Positions 28,901 to 37,434 of a stretch of DNA of 64,000 nt are shown here, in pieces. Position numbers and translations under genes: made by a program. This DNA is from Astropecten irregularis. Taxonomy: Eukaryota; Echinodermata; Asteroidea; Paxillosida; Astropectinidae. The notes under the pieces were generated by a model that saw nothing but the letters and a program-made list of their open reading frames with translations, did no database searches and was not told the DNA's origin. The stretch is from assembly GCA_963971285.1 (NCBI GenBank), contig OZ020256.1, positions 5,582,501 through 5,646,500 on the forward strand. Direction: 5' to 3'. Each line of letters starts with the position of its first letter. Position 1 is the stretch's first letter.

Positions 28901-30658
28901 TTATGTTCTGTTTCTCTTTCCAGGGTTTTGCAGCCATCATTCTCATCATACCCTTTGTCATTTTTCTGCTTTTCCTGGCACTGAATGTAAGTTCTGTATA
29001 ACATTGCTTACTAGCATTTCATACATGATATAGGGCCTTTTGAATTTAACTTACCGTATCTGTAAAAAAAGATTTATCCAAAAGAAATTGTTTTACAAAG
29101 GAAATCCAGTGTTCAAAATTAGAGGAGATTCAGAACAAAGGGTGATGAATTTCCTAAAATTATAATAACACAAATAATTGTGTTTTTCTCTATCTTCTTT
29201 TTTGTCAGCTTAACTTCGTCTATAGGCCTGCATCCATTTTGTAACCTTCCTTGTATACCCTTCGTAAAAGATAACACCATTTTTAAAGAGAAAACGGGTA
29301 CCAGACTATTTTGAATCCAAGCCTTGGGTCGTTAATACGAAACAGAGACTTAGGCTCAGGCTCAGGCTCCGGCTCCGGCTCGCAGTTAGCCATAATTATC
29401 CTGCAAATAAAAGTTGTGGTATTTCATTGAAGCCGAAGCTCTGTTTTCCTTTTCAAACTAGAGAAGCTACTTTCAAACCGCAGCCAAAAGCCTCTATTTT
29501 GATACCCGTTATGTCAGAATGGATTCACGAAATGGAGCCTGAGACGGAGCCTGAGCCTCCTGTTCCGTGAACTCCCTAGGTTTGATTGCACTGTTTCGAA
29601 TACAGGATGGATGCACCGTGAATAAAGTATATTAAATTGTTTTTCTGCTGTAGTTGAAATTGCGTCAATGTATTCATGTCAATGAAACTATTTATATTTT
29701 TGCTCTTTGATACACTTTGCAGATCATTTGCGCACTGTGTGTGATCTCCCAGTACCAGGAGCTACAGGCCGGGCGGGGACGGCTTGAGGACATCCAGGCC
29801 GCTCGCACGGTACGTAGGCTTCGGTCTCTGGTTATTATTAACTCCCACTTCGGAAGGGATGGTTTATTTTGTTCCAATAGATTAATCTTCACTAAATCTC
29901 ACCGACAAGCAGACATAACTTGTGTATAAACAAGGGCCCAATTTCATGCTGAGTTTTGCTGAAGCCCTCAAAAATTATTTGCTAAGCATTGAAAGTGTTC
30001 ATGGGGACCATTAACCACACCGCATTTAGCGTCTTTATTTTTGTGCTTACTTCAAATTCTGTTGCTTAAGCGACTCAATGAAATTGTAGGCTCTGATTAT
30101 GTCTCTTGTTTGGCTGTATAAGCAAAATTGGCGGGCTTATGACGGGCGTATGTGTATTGACATTAAGTTTGGGAGTCATAAATCCATCCCATCTTGATTG
30201 ATGTGAAGACGTTCATTTTCAGTATAATCTTTGGCTGCCGAGTGAGGGCGTTCTATCTGTAAAAAAAAAGTAATTTATCAAAATCTGAGCAAAAAGAAAA
30301 CAAAACCGAAAGCGCAAATGATAATTTTTTGTTTTAACAGTAGGCCCTACCTTCAAGATTTCGTACTTTTTCGGTCTTTTTTTTCCCTCAGACCACCGTT
30401 GTGATGACAACTGGGCCGATCGTGACCCAGCAACCACCGCCAGGCACTTTCATCGTGCAGCAGCAGCAACCAGGCATGATGATGATGCAGCAGCAACCGG
30501 GAACTATGCACATGCAGCCAGGTATGATGCAGATGCAGCCCGGTTACGCCCAGCCGCCACCACCGACCAACTACGGCCAGCAACCACCGCCGCCACCGGG
30601 CTACGGCCAGCCAGCACCACCCGGCTACGGACCGCCTGATGATATGGTCAAGGCATAA
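16967..30658 (+). CDS. LAPTM4/5-like four-helix membrane protein with PPGY tail (7 exons, 246 aa)
   Basis: Coding exons: 16967-17041, 24940-25000, 25738-25832, 28319-28411, 28924-28986, 29723-29809, 30392-30658; all introns GT..AG, phases consistent, 741 nt with stop. Seen: a short cysteine-rich N-terminus (RRCCCF), then four hydrophobic spans at about 17-37, 49-72, 83-100 and 109-136, and a roughly 110-residue cytosolic-type tail. The tail is rich in Q, P, M and G, with QPGMM-type repeats and two PPGY motifs (PPxY, ligands for WW domains of NEDD4-family ubiquitin ligases). Known: LAPTM4/5 proteins are lysosomal, four-helix, start with a Cys-rich segment and carry C-terminal PY motifs that recruit NEDD4/ITCH. 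Inference: endolysosomal adaptor or sorting protein. The first luminal loop is shorter than in mammalian LAPTM4, so another tetraspan family with a PY tail remains possible. The G..ATGG context and upstream stop support the start. Confidence 0.85.
17247..17691. mobile_element. Long foldback element in LAPTM-like intron 1
   Basis: Arms of roughly 140-150 bp: the left starts TGTGTCCCCAAAAACGCAAC and continues through CAAGATTCAGTTATATGATA and ATGGCTATCACC; the right carries the inverses and ends GTTGCGTGTTTTTGGGGGG then ACACACTGTAT. About 140 bp of spacer. The transcript would form a long hairpin. Confidence 0.65.
17692..18079. other. Intronic stretch, nothing recognised
   Basis: Part of intron 1 of the LAPTM-like gene; no shared repeat seen. 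Confidence 0.35.
18080..18170 (+). mobile_element. MITE-F fragment
   Basis: GGGGCCAATTTCATGGAG then GCTAAGC and AAAATGTCTTGCCCA; cut off at CCACCGTTAA where MITE-E begins. Confidence 0.55.
18171..18534 (-). mobile_element. MITE-E copy 1 (TTAA-flanked)
   Basis: Family E: starts TTAAAGGGAGCATAGGATTT when read on the reverse strand, then GCAAAG. It matches 30805-31188 in the opposite orientation over about 360 bp (ATCAAGATTTAGTGTC, CAGCATCTGATGAA and CTTGCCCCCT blocks). The far end is worn or truncated against MITE-F. Confidence 0.65.
18535..19421. other. Intronic stretch without shared repeats
   Basis: About 0.9 kb of intron 1 that I cannot assign. No exon with good splice signals was found. 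Confidence 0.35.
19422..19788 (-). mobile_element. MITE-A copy 4
   Basis: Left end slightly worn (TTAAATATAGTATCATAC), right end GTATGATACTACCTTTAA. In intron 1. Confidence 0.7.
20182..20530 (-). mobile_element. MITE-A, diverged copy 5
   Basis: Recognisable TTTTGTCAAAGAAATGCAG, CAAGGAAGATACAGTGAC and TTTCTGGATAAATACAG blocks; ends TTAAAAGTAATATCG and ATACCAAAGTA. Belongs to a subfamily with ACCGAAACAGAAAT near the end. Confidence 0.5.
20531..21408. other. AT-rich intronic stretch
   Basis: Very AT-rich, with AATAATAATTATGGTAATTA-type runs. No repeat family or exon assigned. Confidence 0.35.
21409..21711. mobile_element. MITE, TTGTTGTGTTGCCCTCA ends
   Basis: Left ATTGTTGTGTTGCCCTCAGC and right TGAGGGCAACACAACAAT are inverted, with CGACCGACC near both ends. 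Interior non-coding. Intron 1 of the LAPTM-like gene. Confidence 0.6.
22071..22446 (+). mobile_element. MITE-A copy 6
   Basis: Ends TTAAAGGTAGTATTATAC and GTATGATACTACCTTTAA; full length. Intron 1. Confidence 0.7.
22850..22950 (-). repeat. SINE-1 copy (reverse)
   Basis: Read on the reverse strand: A-box-like CTGAGTCGATAGAGCACCGG, GTACGGTATACCGGGGG, perfect B-box GGGTTCGAATCCCGC, then the shared tail with TTTCTTTGTTCACC. The acceptor arms do not pair well. Confidence 0.55.
22976..23056 (-). repeat. SINE-1 fragment (reverse)
   Basis: Tail GAGGGAAACTGACTGGC, then AAAGGTGAACAAAGAAA and GGCTGGAGCGGGA, ending before the B-box. It follows the previous copy directly, in the same orientation. Confidence 0.45.
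23588..24165 (-). mobile_element. 3' end of a non-LTR retrotransposon (LINE), broken
   Basis: On the reverse strand from about 24150 to 23965 the sequence reads TRTVPSANDFHIPHVRLSKS, then SYNSVSSQGPKFWNSLCNNL and KSINSLSAFKK. The GPK(L/F)WNSL..IK..SL..FKK pattern is typical of the region after the reverse transcriptase in LINEs of CR1/L2/Jockey-like type. A frame slip at an A-run just after FKK shows decay. The rest is 3' UTR, finishing in a short tandem GAACTGAACTGAACTGAA tail at about 23590-23610. 5'-truncated, as usual for LINEs. It sits in intron 1. Confidence 0.7.
24166..24531. other. Intronic stretch, nothing recognised
   Basis: AT-rich sequence between the LINE fragment and MITE-C. 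Confidence 0.3.
24532..24892 (+). mobile_element. MITE-C copy 1 (TTAA-flanked)
   Basis: Family C: 361 bp, starts TTAAAGGGATGGTACAGAA and ends TTCTGTACCATCCCTTTAA. Interior has AACGCTTCGAAGCGATTTAT and ATCTGTGATCTTGAAGTG. Second copy at 40712-41091, same orientation. Its end is 47 bp upstream of exon 2 of the LAPTM-like gene. Confidence 0.75.
25113..25345 (+). mobile_element. MITE-F copy interrupted by MITE-A
   Basis: GGGGCCAATTTCATAGAG, GCTTAAGCACAAC, CTTGATCAAACAGGATT, TTTGGTGCTTAAGC. Its far end is replaced by the MITE-A starting at the TTAA of TGGTGCTTAA. Confidence 0.6.
25346..25676 (+). mobile_element. MITE-A copy 7, nested in MITE-F
   Basis: Starts TTAAAGGTATAGTATCATAC, ends ATGATACTAACTTTAA. 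Inserted at the TTAA inside family F's GCTTAAG palindrome; 61 bp upstream of exon 3 of the LAPTM-like gene. Confidence 0.7.
26020..26100. repeat. AAC/ACG trinucleotide microsatellite
   Basis: Imperfect (AAC)n and (ACG)n run in intron 3. The poly-N, poly-T and poly-V frames across it are artefacts of the repeat. Confidence 0.8.
26269..26508 (+). mobile_element. MITE-F copy
   Basis: Both ends present: GGGGCCAATTTCATAAAA with GTTAAGCACAAAAATTTGC, and TTTTTGTGCTTAACAG then ATATTGGCC. Confidence 0.65.
26511..26608 (+). mobile_element. MITE-F fragment
   Basis: A second family F left part (GGGGCCAGTTTCATGGCC, then CTTAGCACAAAAATTTGC) directly after the previous copy; truncated. Confidence 0.5.
26617..26842 (+). 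mobile_element. Left arm of a long inverted-repeat element
   Basis: Begins CAGGGTGTCTAAAAAATAC, a mariner-like terminus, runs through ATGGCTGCCAAAATGGC, AAAGCTCAGACATTCAACTT and GTGAGC..GCTCACTTTTG, and ends AATTTGTGAGAG. The inverted partner is at 27912-28145. Intron 3. Confidence 0.55.
26940..27282 (-). mobile_element. MITE-A copy 8
   Basis: Starts TTAAAGGTAGTATCATAC; right end shortened to AGTATGATACCTTTAA. Lies between the two arms of the long inverted-repeat element in intron 3. Confidence 0.7.
27706..27837. mobile_element. MITE-J copy 1
   Basis: About 130 bp, ends TAGGGTGCATTCGTTTAGCT and AGCTAAACGAATGCACCTA, interior CCCCCGGGTCGAC..CCAGTCAACCTCGTCCC. The same sequence is at 48038-48168. 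Confidence 0.65.
27912..28145 (-). mobile_element. Right arm of the long inverted-repeat element
   Basis: Inverse of 26617-26842: CTCTCACAAATTGGAA, GGGCAATGCTCACC, AAGTTGAGTGTCTGAGCTTT, GGCAGCCATTTTAAAAGTG, ending GTAGACAC. Together with the left arm it spans about 1.5 kb. Confidence 0.55.
28150..28245 (-). mobile_element. MITE-F fragment (reverse)
   Basis: Keeps TGGTTTGTTCTATTGAGCAA, GTGCTAAGCAATTTTTG and GAAATCGGCCC; the other end is missing. Confidence 0.45.
28438..28808 (+). mobile_element. MITE-A copy 9
   Basis: Starts TTAAAGGTAGTATCATAC, ends GTATGATACTACTTTTAA. It begins 27 bp after exon 4 of the LAPTM-like gene, so it fills most of the small intron 4. Confidence 0.75.
29334..29573. 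mobile_element. MITE-I copy 2
   Basis: TTAGGCTCAGGCTCAGGCTC near the left end, GAGCCTGAGACGGAGCC at the right, middle matching 8641-8876 (CATTGAAGCCGAAGC, CAAACTAGAGAAGC). In intron 5 of the LAPTM-like gene. Confidence 0.6.
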
Positions 30659-30804
30659 GCCATAGCCCCAAAACACCACCATCAGACATCCCCAACGCAA
30701 ATGTTGACATTAGTTTTCACTCCAGTTGAAATTGTCTACATACACAAACAACGTATTACTGAAATGTGCCTTAAAGAAAGTGGTAAACCCAAATGGAATC
30801 CATG

Positions 30805-31188
30805 TTAAAAGGAGCATATAGGATTTGCAAAGATGTGCGTTTTTAGCTGAATTTGGTACTTAAACAGAAGTGAAGGTCTTAAACTTCCTTACAGACGTTG
30901 TTTCATGTACTCTTTTATACGCTTTGTTCATTTCTGGATAGCAGAAATACGGCTGAAATAATCTTGCCCCCTCCGAATCCTTCACGTTTACACCACGCTT
31001 TCAAAATGCTACTAAAACGATCTTTTTAAAAGACACTAAATCTTGATTTCCTTGAAAAACTCAGCATCTGATGAATCAAGATTTCCCATGGTGACTGTTT
31101 GCACTATTTACGAACTGTTGAGTCCATTTTCTGTCTCAAACTCAATACATTTTGTGGAGGCCTTGCAAATCCTGTACGCTGCCTTTAA
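30805..31188 (+). mobile_element. MITE-E copy 2 in the 3' UTR region
   Basis: Starts TTAAAAGGAGCATATAGGAT and ends ATCCTGTACGCTGCCTTTAA, so both TTAA-flanked inverted ends are visible. It begins 146 bp after the stop codon of the LAPTM-like gene and is the inverse of the intron 1 copy at 18171-18534. Confidence 0.7.
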
Positions 31189-31721
31189 CTCCTTGTGAAT
31201 GGACCAGTTGTAAACTTTGCTTACCAAGTAAAACTCCAGGCAGTTCTTTTTTATCCAATTATATAGTTTATATTGTGATGTTTATATATAAAAATCAAAT
31301 ATACTTCTTCGATTGAGGCTTTGTAATTATTGTTTAGAAAATCTCCAAATAAGCTTTTTCGAAGTCAAATCTGTGCGAAAGTCAAAATATATCATGTGTT
31401 CAGATTGCAAGAAAAAATATATTGCCATTGACATGTTATTATCATGAAAACCCAATGTTTATTAAACAATTGTTTGTTTGTTTGTTTGTTTGTTGTGTTA
31501 ATTACCTAACTTGAGGCTTGCTAGCTTGTATATTGGTGAGTGCACCAATTGTCTTTCAACTTAAATAAAATATAAAATGCTTGTATATAAAATACATTGT
31601 ATGAAATAGATAAAACAAAATAATACATGTAGATGGATGTCCTTGTACAAAAGAGTAGATATGACGTTTTGGAAATCGGATGTACAACTAATATTGCTAT
31701 CGCTGCAGCTTGCGGCCAACC
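31189..31721. other. 3' flank of the LAPTM-like gene
   Basis: AT-rich, with a (GTTT)n run at about 31472-31493. ATTAAA near 31453 and AATAAA at 31564-31569 are possible poly(A) signals, neither decisive. Confidence 0.35.
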
Positions 31722-31946
31722 AGGGGCCAATTTCATGGAGCTGCTAAGCACCAAAAATTGCCTAGCTCAAAAATGTTTTGCCCAATAAAACAAACCATCA
31801 TTAAAAATTCCATTTGATATTCGTGATCAGCAAACAAAAAGTGATGCACATCACATAGAAATTTGGTTGTTAACCCTGTTTTTATTAAGACAGAAATGTC
31901 ATGCTTAGCAAATTTTTGTGCTAAGCAGGGCCGTGAAATTGGCCCC
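31722..31946 (+). mobile_element. MITE-F copy, both ends
   Basis: GGGGCCAATTTCATGGAG ... CCGTGAAATTGGCCCC, with TGCTTAGCAAATTTTTGTGC near the right end. Good reference copy for the family. Confidence 0.7.
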
Positions 31947-31971
31947 AGATCGGGTGTCTTTCTGAGGCCAT

Positions 31972-32259
31972 GGGGTTGATTTCACGAAGCCCTACGAATA
32001 CGATCAATCGTAACTCGAGTTAGGTACTGTGATAACCCATCGTATCCTATGTGTGGGTGCAATGCATCATAAGTGTTACGATTGATAGTAAGTTACGATG
32101 AGTTAGGTCAAATCGACGCCAGGTGATGTCTTCAAATCGTAATACTTATCGTAACTTAATATCAATCGTATGACTTTGCAACCCCACGTATAAGGATACG
32201 ATGGTTTATCCTTGTATCTCGAGTTACGATCGATCGTAGGGCTTCGTGAAATCGACCCC
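31972..32259. mobile_element. Two MITE-G copies head to head
   Basis: GGGGTTGATTTCACGAAG then a full family G unit ending GTCAAATCGACGCC, followed by an inverted unit ending TTCGTGAAATCGACCCC. The pair is a nearly perfect 290-bp palindrome. Confidence 0.65.
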
Positions 32260-33109
32260 AGCCATCATACACTTCAGCCGTAGGCTAATACTGATATTTC
32301 GTGTGCGATATAGAAGCACATACACCATCATCTGACCATCACCGGCTTTTATTTGATATTACCACTCTTTGCAACTCTTATACACATCAAATCTGCATTA
32401 GAATAGATGTGAATGATTTTGTTTGATATTTTATTATAAACATTTAAACCCACCGTGGTCCTACCATTGCTTCCTGCATGGAAAGGAGTTTTTCCAACAT
32501 GACATGAAACTGGCTGAGGATGTACCGTATTAATGTAGTATAAAAATGTGTTTAAAATTGTCATAATTGTGTGTTTGTTAAAAAAGTAGAGACAAGTTAT
32601 TGAAAGAGATGTACATGGTGATTACAGTCACTGCAGTGTAATATTGCATCTAAATATGTACCCACAATTCAATACCATTTTGTACAGAATAATATAAATA
32701 AGTGTTATGAACTCTTTCTACCTCCATGGTAAAGAGTAGCCAATTTAACCCGAATCAGTTGGTAGAAGACTTTAATTCTGACACAAAGTGTCTCGAAATT
32801 ACAATGAAAAATCGGAAATTCGCTCTTGGCTGTGATACCGTGAAACAAAAGTCTTTTGTATTGTACATGAGAAAGGCTGAATGATATTATTTTTGTTTGT
32901 TTGTTTGTTTGGCAACAGATTAAAGACAGTCATGTAAATGAAAACAGATAAAATTGAATGTTTTATGAAGTGAATGGATTAGACAAAATAAATCACTGGT
33001 TATGATATCCGAACTGCATACTGATTGTTATTGTTGGTCAGTAGATATCTGTCTCCAGGTATGTGTTTGGAAAAAAAAACCGCAAATGCTATAACATTAC
33101 ATGTATACA
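32260..33109. other. Non-coding stretch
   Basis: About 0.85 kb, AT-rich, with a (TTTG)n run near 32895. No exon or shared repeat assigned. Confidence 0.35.
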
Positions 33110-33491
33110 GTACAGGATTGGTAATATACCCAAAAATTAATATTCACAGATTTACATATAACTTGGTATGAAGATGGTGCTGGTAGATACACACAGTTAA
33201 AATATTTTTTTTATCCAGAAATCTTTCAACCAAAATCATTTAATATTCATGATATCCAGATAATTATTAGTAAAAAAAAAAGACCGAAAACAGTTTTGAT
33301 CTCGAGGTAAGATCAAAACCATTCTTTATGTTTTATAAGACAAATTGAATCGAGTTTTCTCTATTTTCTAGTGACTCAGATGTCTAATTGAGCTCACATT
33401 TTTTCAGGTTTATCATTTCATGTACATGTTGGATCAGATAAAGTATGAGTGCTGTTCTGTGACCTTTACCAATTATGTATTATACCTTTAA
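33110..33491 (-). mobile_element. MITE-B copy (reverse)
   Basis: Right end ACCTTTACCAATTATGTA then TTATACCTTTAA; contains GATCTCGAGGTAAGATC and TTGAGCTCACATTTT, the inverse of blocks in 7948-8391. Confidence 0.55.
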
Positions 33492-33865
33492 AAGTAGTAC
33501 GACTAAAAATTAGAAAACTTCTTTTCCAATCTAAACTCTGCAATAATATCGATTAAGTTCGATGTTGTTTACTGTCCATAACCAGGCCAAGACGTCGGTG
33601 ATTGGCTGCTAAAAAGTTGCATATAGGTAATACCAAGATAGTTGTCAGAGGGAGTAAGATTATTTCATTAAAGTTTGGCACTTAGAAGGTTTGTGATTGG
33701 ACCATAGTTTTGTAAAGCAGAATAATATGTCTGTCCCCACTGAAATAATCAATTAATTTCGCTCGATTTCAAATGCCGAATGTCCTCGTTTTCATTCTTG
33801 ATCACCATCTTGCCATTATTCGCCGAGTTAAATTGAGTTTTGATATTTACTTATTATGTGAACTA
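33492..33865. other. Upstream flank of the candidate first exon
   Basis: No shared repeat; nothing else recognised. Confidence 0.3.
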
Positions 33866-33885
33866 TCCAATCGGCGCAGGGGTAG
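33866..33885 (+). promoter_or_regulatory. CCAAT-box candidate
   Basis: TATCCAATCGGCGCAGG about 60 bp upstream of the ATG at 33934. Consistent with a promoter for the exon below, but a short motif alone is weak evidence. Confidence 0.25.
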
Positions 33886-33933
33886 GCACGCTGCATGGAA
33901 GAGCCTAACAACCGTCTGGTAGTTTGGAACAAA

Positions 33934-33979
33934 ATGGCGGGATTGACTGACTGGCTGTTTTCAAGTTCGCAACAAGCAG
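33934..33979 (+). CDS. Candidate first coding exon of an unidentified gene
   Basis: An ATG in good context (A at -3, G at +4) opens 15 codons, MAGLTDWLFSSSQQA, then runs into a strong donor GCAG|GTAAGA in phase 1. Reading through the donor gives a stop after a few codons, as expected for an intron. I found no convincing second exon, so the gene, if real, continues through a long intron. The peptide is too short to assign to a family. Confidence 0.35.
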
Positions 33980-34315
33980 GTAAGAAAATTGTACTTTTAC
34001 ACTGAAATATCGTCGAACATTCTCCAGTCTAGGGTTTTAAGGACTCGTGAACATTTGCTCAAAGTCACAAATCTGATTTTGGAACAGTAGAAGCTTTTTA
34101 AAAGCAATAATCTCTGTGTATTTAGGTGTCTACACAATCGCCAAAAGTGTGAAACTGGAATAAACGTTGGTTATATGGTGTAACAAGTCATTTGACAACA
34201 TCCATTGACTCGTGACAGCCCAAGATTTTACCAACCAAGATTGCGGACACAATGGGGAGCCATCAAATCCAAGCAAAAACGTGAAACCACAATTTGTAAC
34301 GAATGCTTAAACATT

Positions 34316-34560
34316 TAAAGGTATAGTGTAACCGGACACAACAAGCAATATGCCTAATGGGTTGTATTGAGTTTGCACAATATTGTTGAGCTTGGTCACA
34401 TTGTCTGTCAAGAACACTGAATGTTTTCAGCCACCCATTGACAACCACGAGTGGTCGTTCGTAAACAAAGGAAAGGACCATTAGATTTGGTGTTCCAAGG
34501 TATCGCAGGGACATATGTTCACAGTATAGTTCAATCACATGCAGAATGTTTGTGAGTCGA
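34316..34560. other. Possible single TTAAAGG-type element end
   Basis: Starts TTTAAAGGTATAGTGTAACC, resembling the TTAAAGG ends of families A to E, but I could not find a matching inverted end or second copy. Confidence 0.2.
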
Positions 34561-35020
34561 GTTCAGTGCTCAATCCCATGAGGTTGTATAGCGCCCCCTT
34601 GTGACAAAGCAGAAATGTTGCATCCTTGCATCCCATCATCAAAGCGATGGTACGGCTCGGTTTTTCAAGTGTGTACTTTTCCACCTCTCGAATTTAAATT
34701 ATTCTGCTTCGTTGTTTTTCCTGAATGTCCCTCTCCACTTGTACATCCAGCTGTCCTTTACAATATTGCCCATTCCGTGACTGGATGCACTTCCTTCTTT
34801 CCGAGAAATTAAACGCCCCGGCGCTAACGATGAAAAATTACCATAATTATTCATGAGGACAGTTTTCATGAATATTCATGTATTAATATTTCTTTAGACA
34901 GTATAATATACACTACATGTGATTGTGTGTAACTATGAAGGTACATTGACCTTATCATTTTTGGTCTGTGTAGAAAAATTTAAATGGATGGTGTGAAACG
35001 CTTGCAATCTTGGACCCCTA

Positions 35021-35380
35021 TTAAAGGTAGTATAATACTTGGGTAGCATACCGAAACAGAAATCTTTACAGGTTTTACCTTAAAGGGTATAAAGGTGGTA
35101 CTGGTAGAAACATACTGTTAAAAAAATTCTACCTGAAATGCTGTATTTGTCCAGAAAAGAGTCAAACTAGTGACCAAAATTATTTTGATCCTTTAAAGTT
35201 CAAAAATAAAAGAGAAAAGACTTAAGAAATACTGTGGCCGTTTTTCACTGTTTTCTCAAAAAGTGGGTACCATATGGGACTGAAATTTTCACAGATGACT
35301 GTTACTGTATCTGTCTTGATATTTGTGCCCATGAATCTTTATTTCTTTGGTAAAAACCAAAGTATGATACTACCTTTTAA
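35021..35380 (+). mobile_element. MITE-A copy 10
   Basis: Starts TTAAAGGTAGTATAATAC, ends GTATGATACTACCTTTTAA. Belongs to the ACCGAAACAGAAAT subfamily. Confidence 0.7.
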
Positions 35381-35638
35381 TGTACAATAATACTTTGGTA
35401 GCATACCGAAACAGAAAAGAGTAAAACCAATGCCCCAAAACAATTTCATCTTTTAAAGATAAAAAATAACAGTGAAAAGATATTAACAATTATGTGGCCG
35501 TTTTTCACTGTTTTCTGAAAAAGTGGGCACCATGGGACTACACATTTCACAGATGACTGTTATTGTATCTCCCTTGGTATTTTGCCCACGAATCTGCATT
35601 TCTTTGACAAAAACCAAAGTATGATTATTACCATTAAT
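35381..35638 (+). mobile_element. MITE-A copy 11, internally deleted
   Basis: Abuts copy 10. It jumps from ACCGAAACAGAAAAGAG to the middle and ends GTATGATTATTACCATTAA. Copies 10 and 11 form a tandem pair. Confidence 0.6.
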
Positions 35639-36180
35639 TGTTCCTCTGTTGTCTTTGAACTTAACATATTTTGGCAACAGCTCCATTTGTTTGTATGCTC
35701 TCCAAATGTGGACCAAATTGTCCCTTCTGCCATAAGTCCATGGTTTGAATGTAACTACAAAGTCACCCCACCCACCTACCCCCATTACTCACAATTTAAA
35801 TTGAAAGAATACGATCGTACTTCACTGTCAAAATCAGTATGCTTATATATTGATTTATGTTCGATGACGATATCGTTATAGAAGCACGCACACCGCTATC
35901 TAAGTGCAGTTGTTACCGTTCCTATTACGTGTTATTAACAGTGGCTAGCTAGCTAGACTCCAGCCAGATAATGCACGCGTTCAAGGTACTGCTTCCATTA
36001 ATATAATCAGGTTTACAGTAACTGTTGGTTATCTGACTTGACTGGGACGGTATAGTGCAACACTTCCGTCCGTTCTCGGTCGGGAGACTTCAGGAAGATT
36101 GGCATTCAAGAAGGCCAACCTTTTTACAGCAATTCCGTGCATCATTCCATGTTAAATTCAGAGATTGCTTCTTTCCCGCC

Positions 36181-36303
36181 TTAAATGTATAAATACATGA
36201 TTGGTTCAGGTCACATAACAGCACTCACACTTTGTCTGATCCAATAATTGGTGTGCATGCAAAAAATAAACCAGTGGAAATTTGAGCTCAATCGGATATC
36301 TGA
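36181..36303 (+). mobile_element. MITE-B fragment
   Basis: TTAAATGTATAAATACATG, ATTGGTTC, CAGCACTCACAC..GTCTGATC and TTTGAGCTCAATCGGAT; right part missing, replaced by the foldback at 36307. Confidence 0.55.
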
Positions 36304-36306
36304 GGC

Positions 36307-36438
36307 TAGTCTTGTTCAAGACGGTATTACGTAGTTGTACCTGGCCAACAGATCGCACGTACGTGTACGTGTCAACACAACAAACGACCCGAAATAACGT
36401 CTACGCCACACACACAAGCCTGTAATACCGTCTTGTCC
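36307..36438. mobile_element. Foldback unit, left of a mirrored pair
   Basis: Outer TAGTCTTGTTCAAGACGGTA then TTACG, inner GTAATACCGTCTTGTCC: a 132-bp hairpin. A mirrored relative lies at 37309-37416. Confidence 0.5.
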
Positions 36439-36869
36439 ATTTACTCCAAACTGCCCGGAAAATTCCGGGCAATAACCCCCCGCGTAGTCGGCGCATCATG
36501 ACGTAGCCTTATTTGCATTAATATATTCTGAAAATTTGCATGGAGATGAAGTCTAGTACCGCAACGACGTCGCAAGCATTATATACAGTACGCATACACA
36601 CATGTAGGCCCTATACTGTACAGTACTTGTAAATTACATGTGCCGTACATGTAGGCCTACTGCATTGATATCGTACCATGGCTGCTGACGGATCGTATTG
36701 AATTTGGAGGCCTTGGATTTTGCAACACAAAAGTTGGGATTCGAGAGTTTTCGAGAACAAGGCTCTTAGACAACTTTGGAATGGAATAAATTTACTAACC
36801 GTGCCCCTCGAAATCATTCCGTGTCTTCATGGAGCCCGGGAACAGACTCCATGGTATCATAATTCAGTG

Positions 36870-37055
36870 AAATTATTTCATTCATCCCTTCATTCATTCA
36901 TTTATTTTGGCAACATACAAAAGTACTGTACACATGAAATACACAATAAATAACGAATAACAAAAGCCCAGATAACCCAAAAAGCTGTAAAATACGGCTT
37001 ATTCATATCCTACAATTTCTCGAAATCTTTTTGTGCCGCATGACAGTTGATCGAA
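36870..37055. repeat. Possible LINE 3' tail with (TTCA)n
   Basis: A short ATTCATTCATTTATTTTGGC run followed by A-rich sequence resembles 3' ends of LINEs, but no coding remnant supports it. Confidence 0.2.
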
Positions 37056-37308
37056 GTATAATCAAGCCATGGTTTTGGTAATGACCATTGAGCTATCTGT
37101 TGTTATTGCTCCATGGCAATAACGGTTGCGGTTGAGTTTCAAACGACCGTCATTACGTGATATACACACGGTATCACGCCATACCACATGCGTGGATTGG
37201 ACGCTGACCAAAACAGCGCATTGCACCCCGTTGTTGACCTCAATGAATATGCAATTTTTGCCCACAGAGGTCACGCTCAGTCTTTGTCACGTGACACCAG
37301 AGCAAACC

Positions 37309-37416
37309 AACAAGACGTTATTTTTCGTAGGTCGGTGGAATGTTCCACTTAGTTTGAGTGTGGGTGGGTAATTGTTTGGAGGGGCTCGCGCATAAATAAC
37401 GTCTTGGACAAGACTA
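37309..37416. mobile_element. Foldback unit, right of a mirrored pair
   Basis: Inner AACAAGACGTTATTTTTCG, outer AAATAACGTCTTGGACAAGA then CTA. On the reverse strand the outer end reads TAGTCTTGTCCAAGACGTTA, matching the left unit's outer end. Confidence 0.5.
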
Positions 37417-37434
37417 ATCTGAGGCACGAGAAAA

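Noticed and set aside
30353-30700. 115-codon reverse-strand His/Trp-rich frame
   Set aside because: It is the antisense shadow of the repetitive last exon of the LAPTM-like gene.
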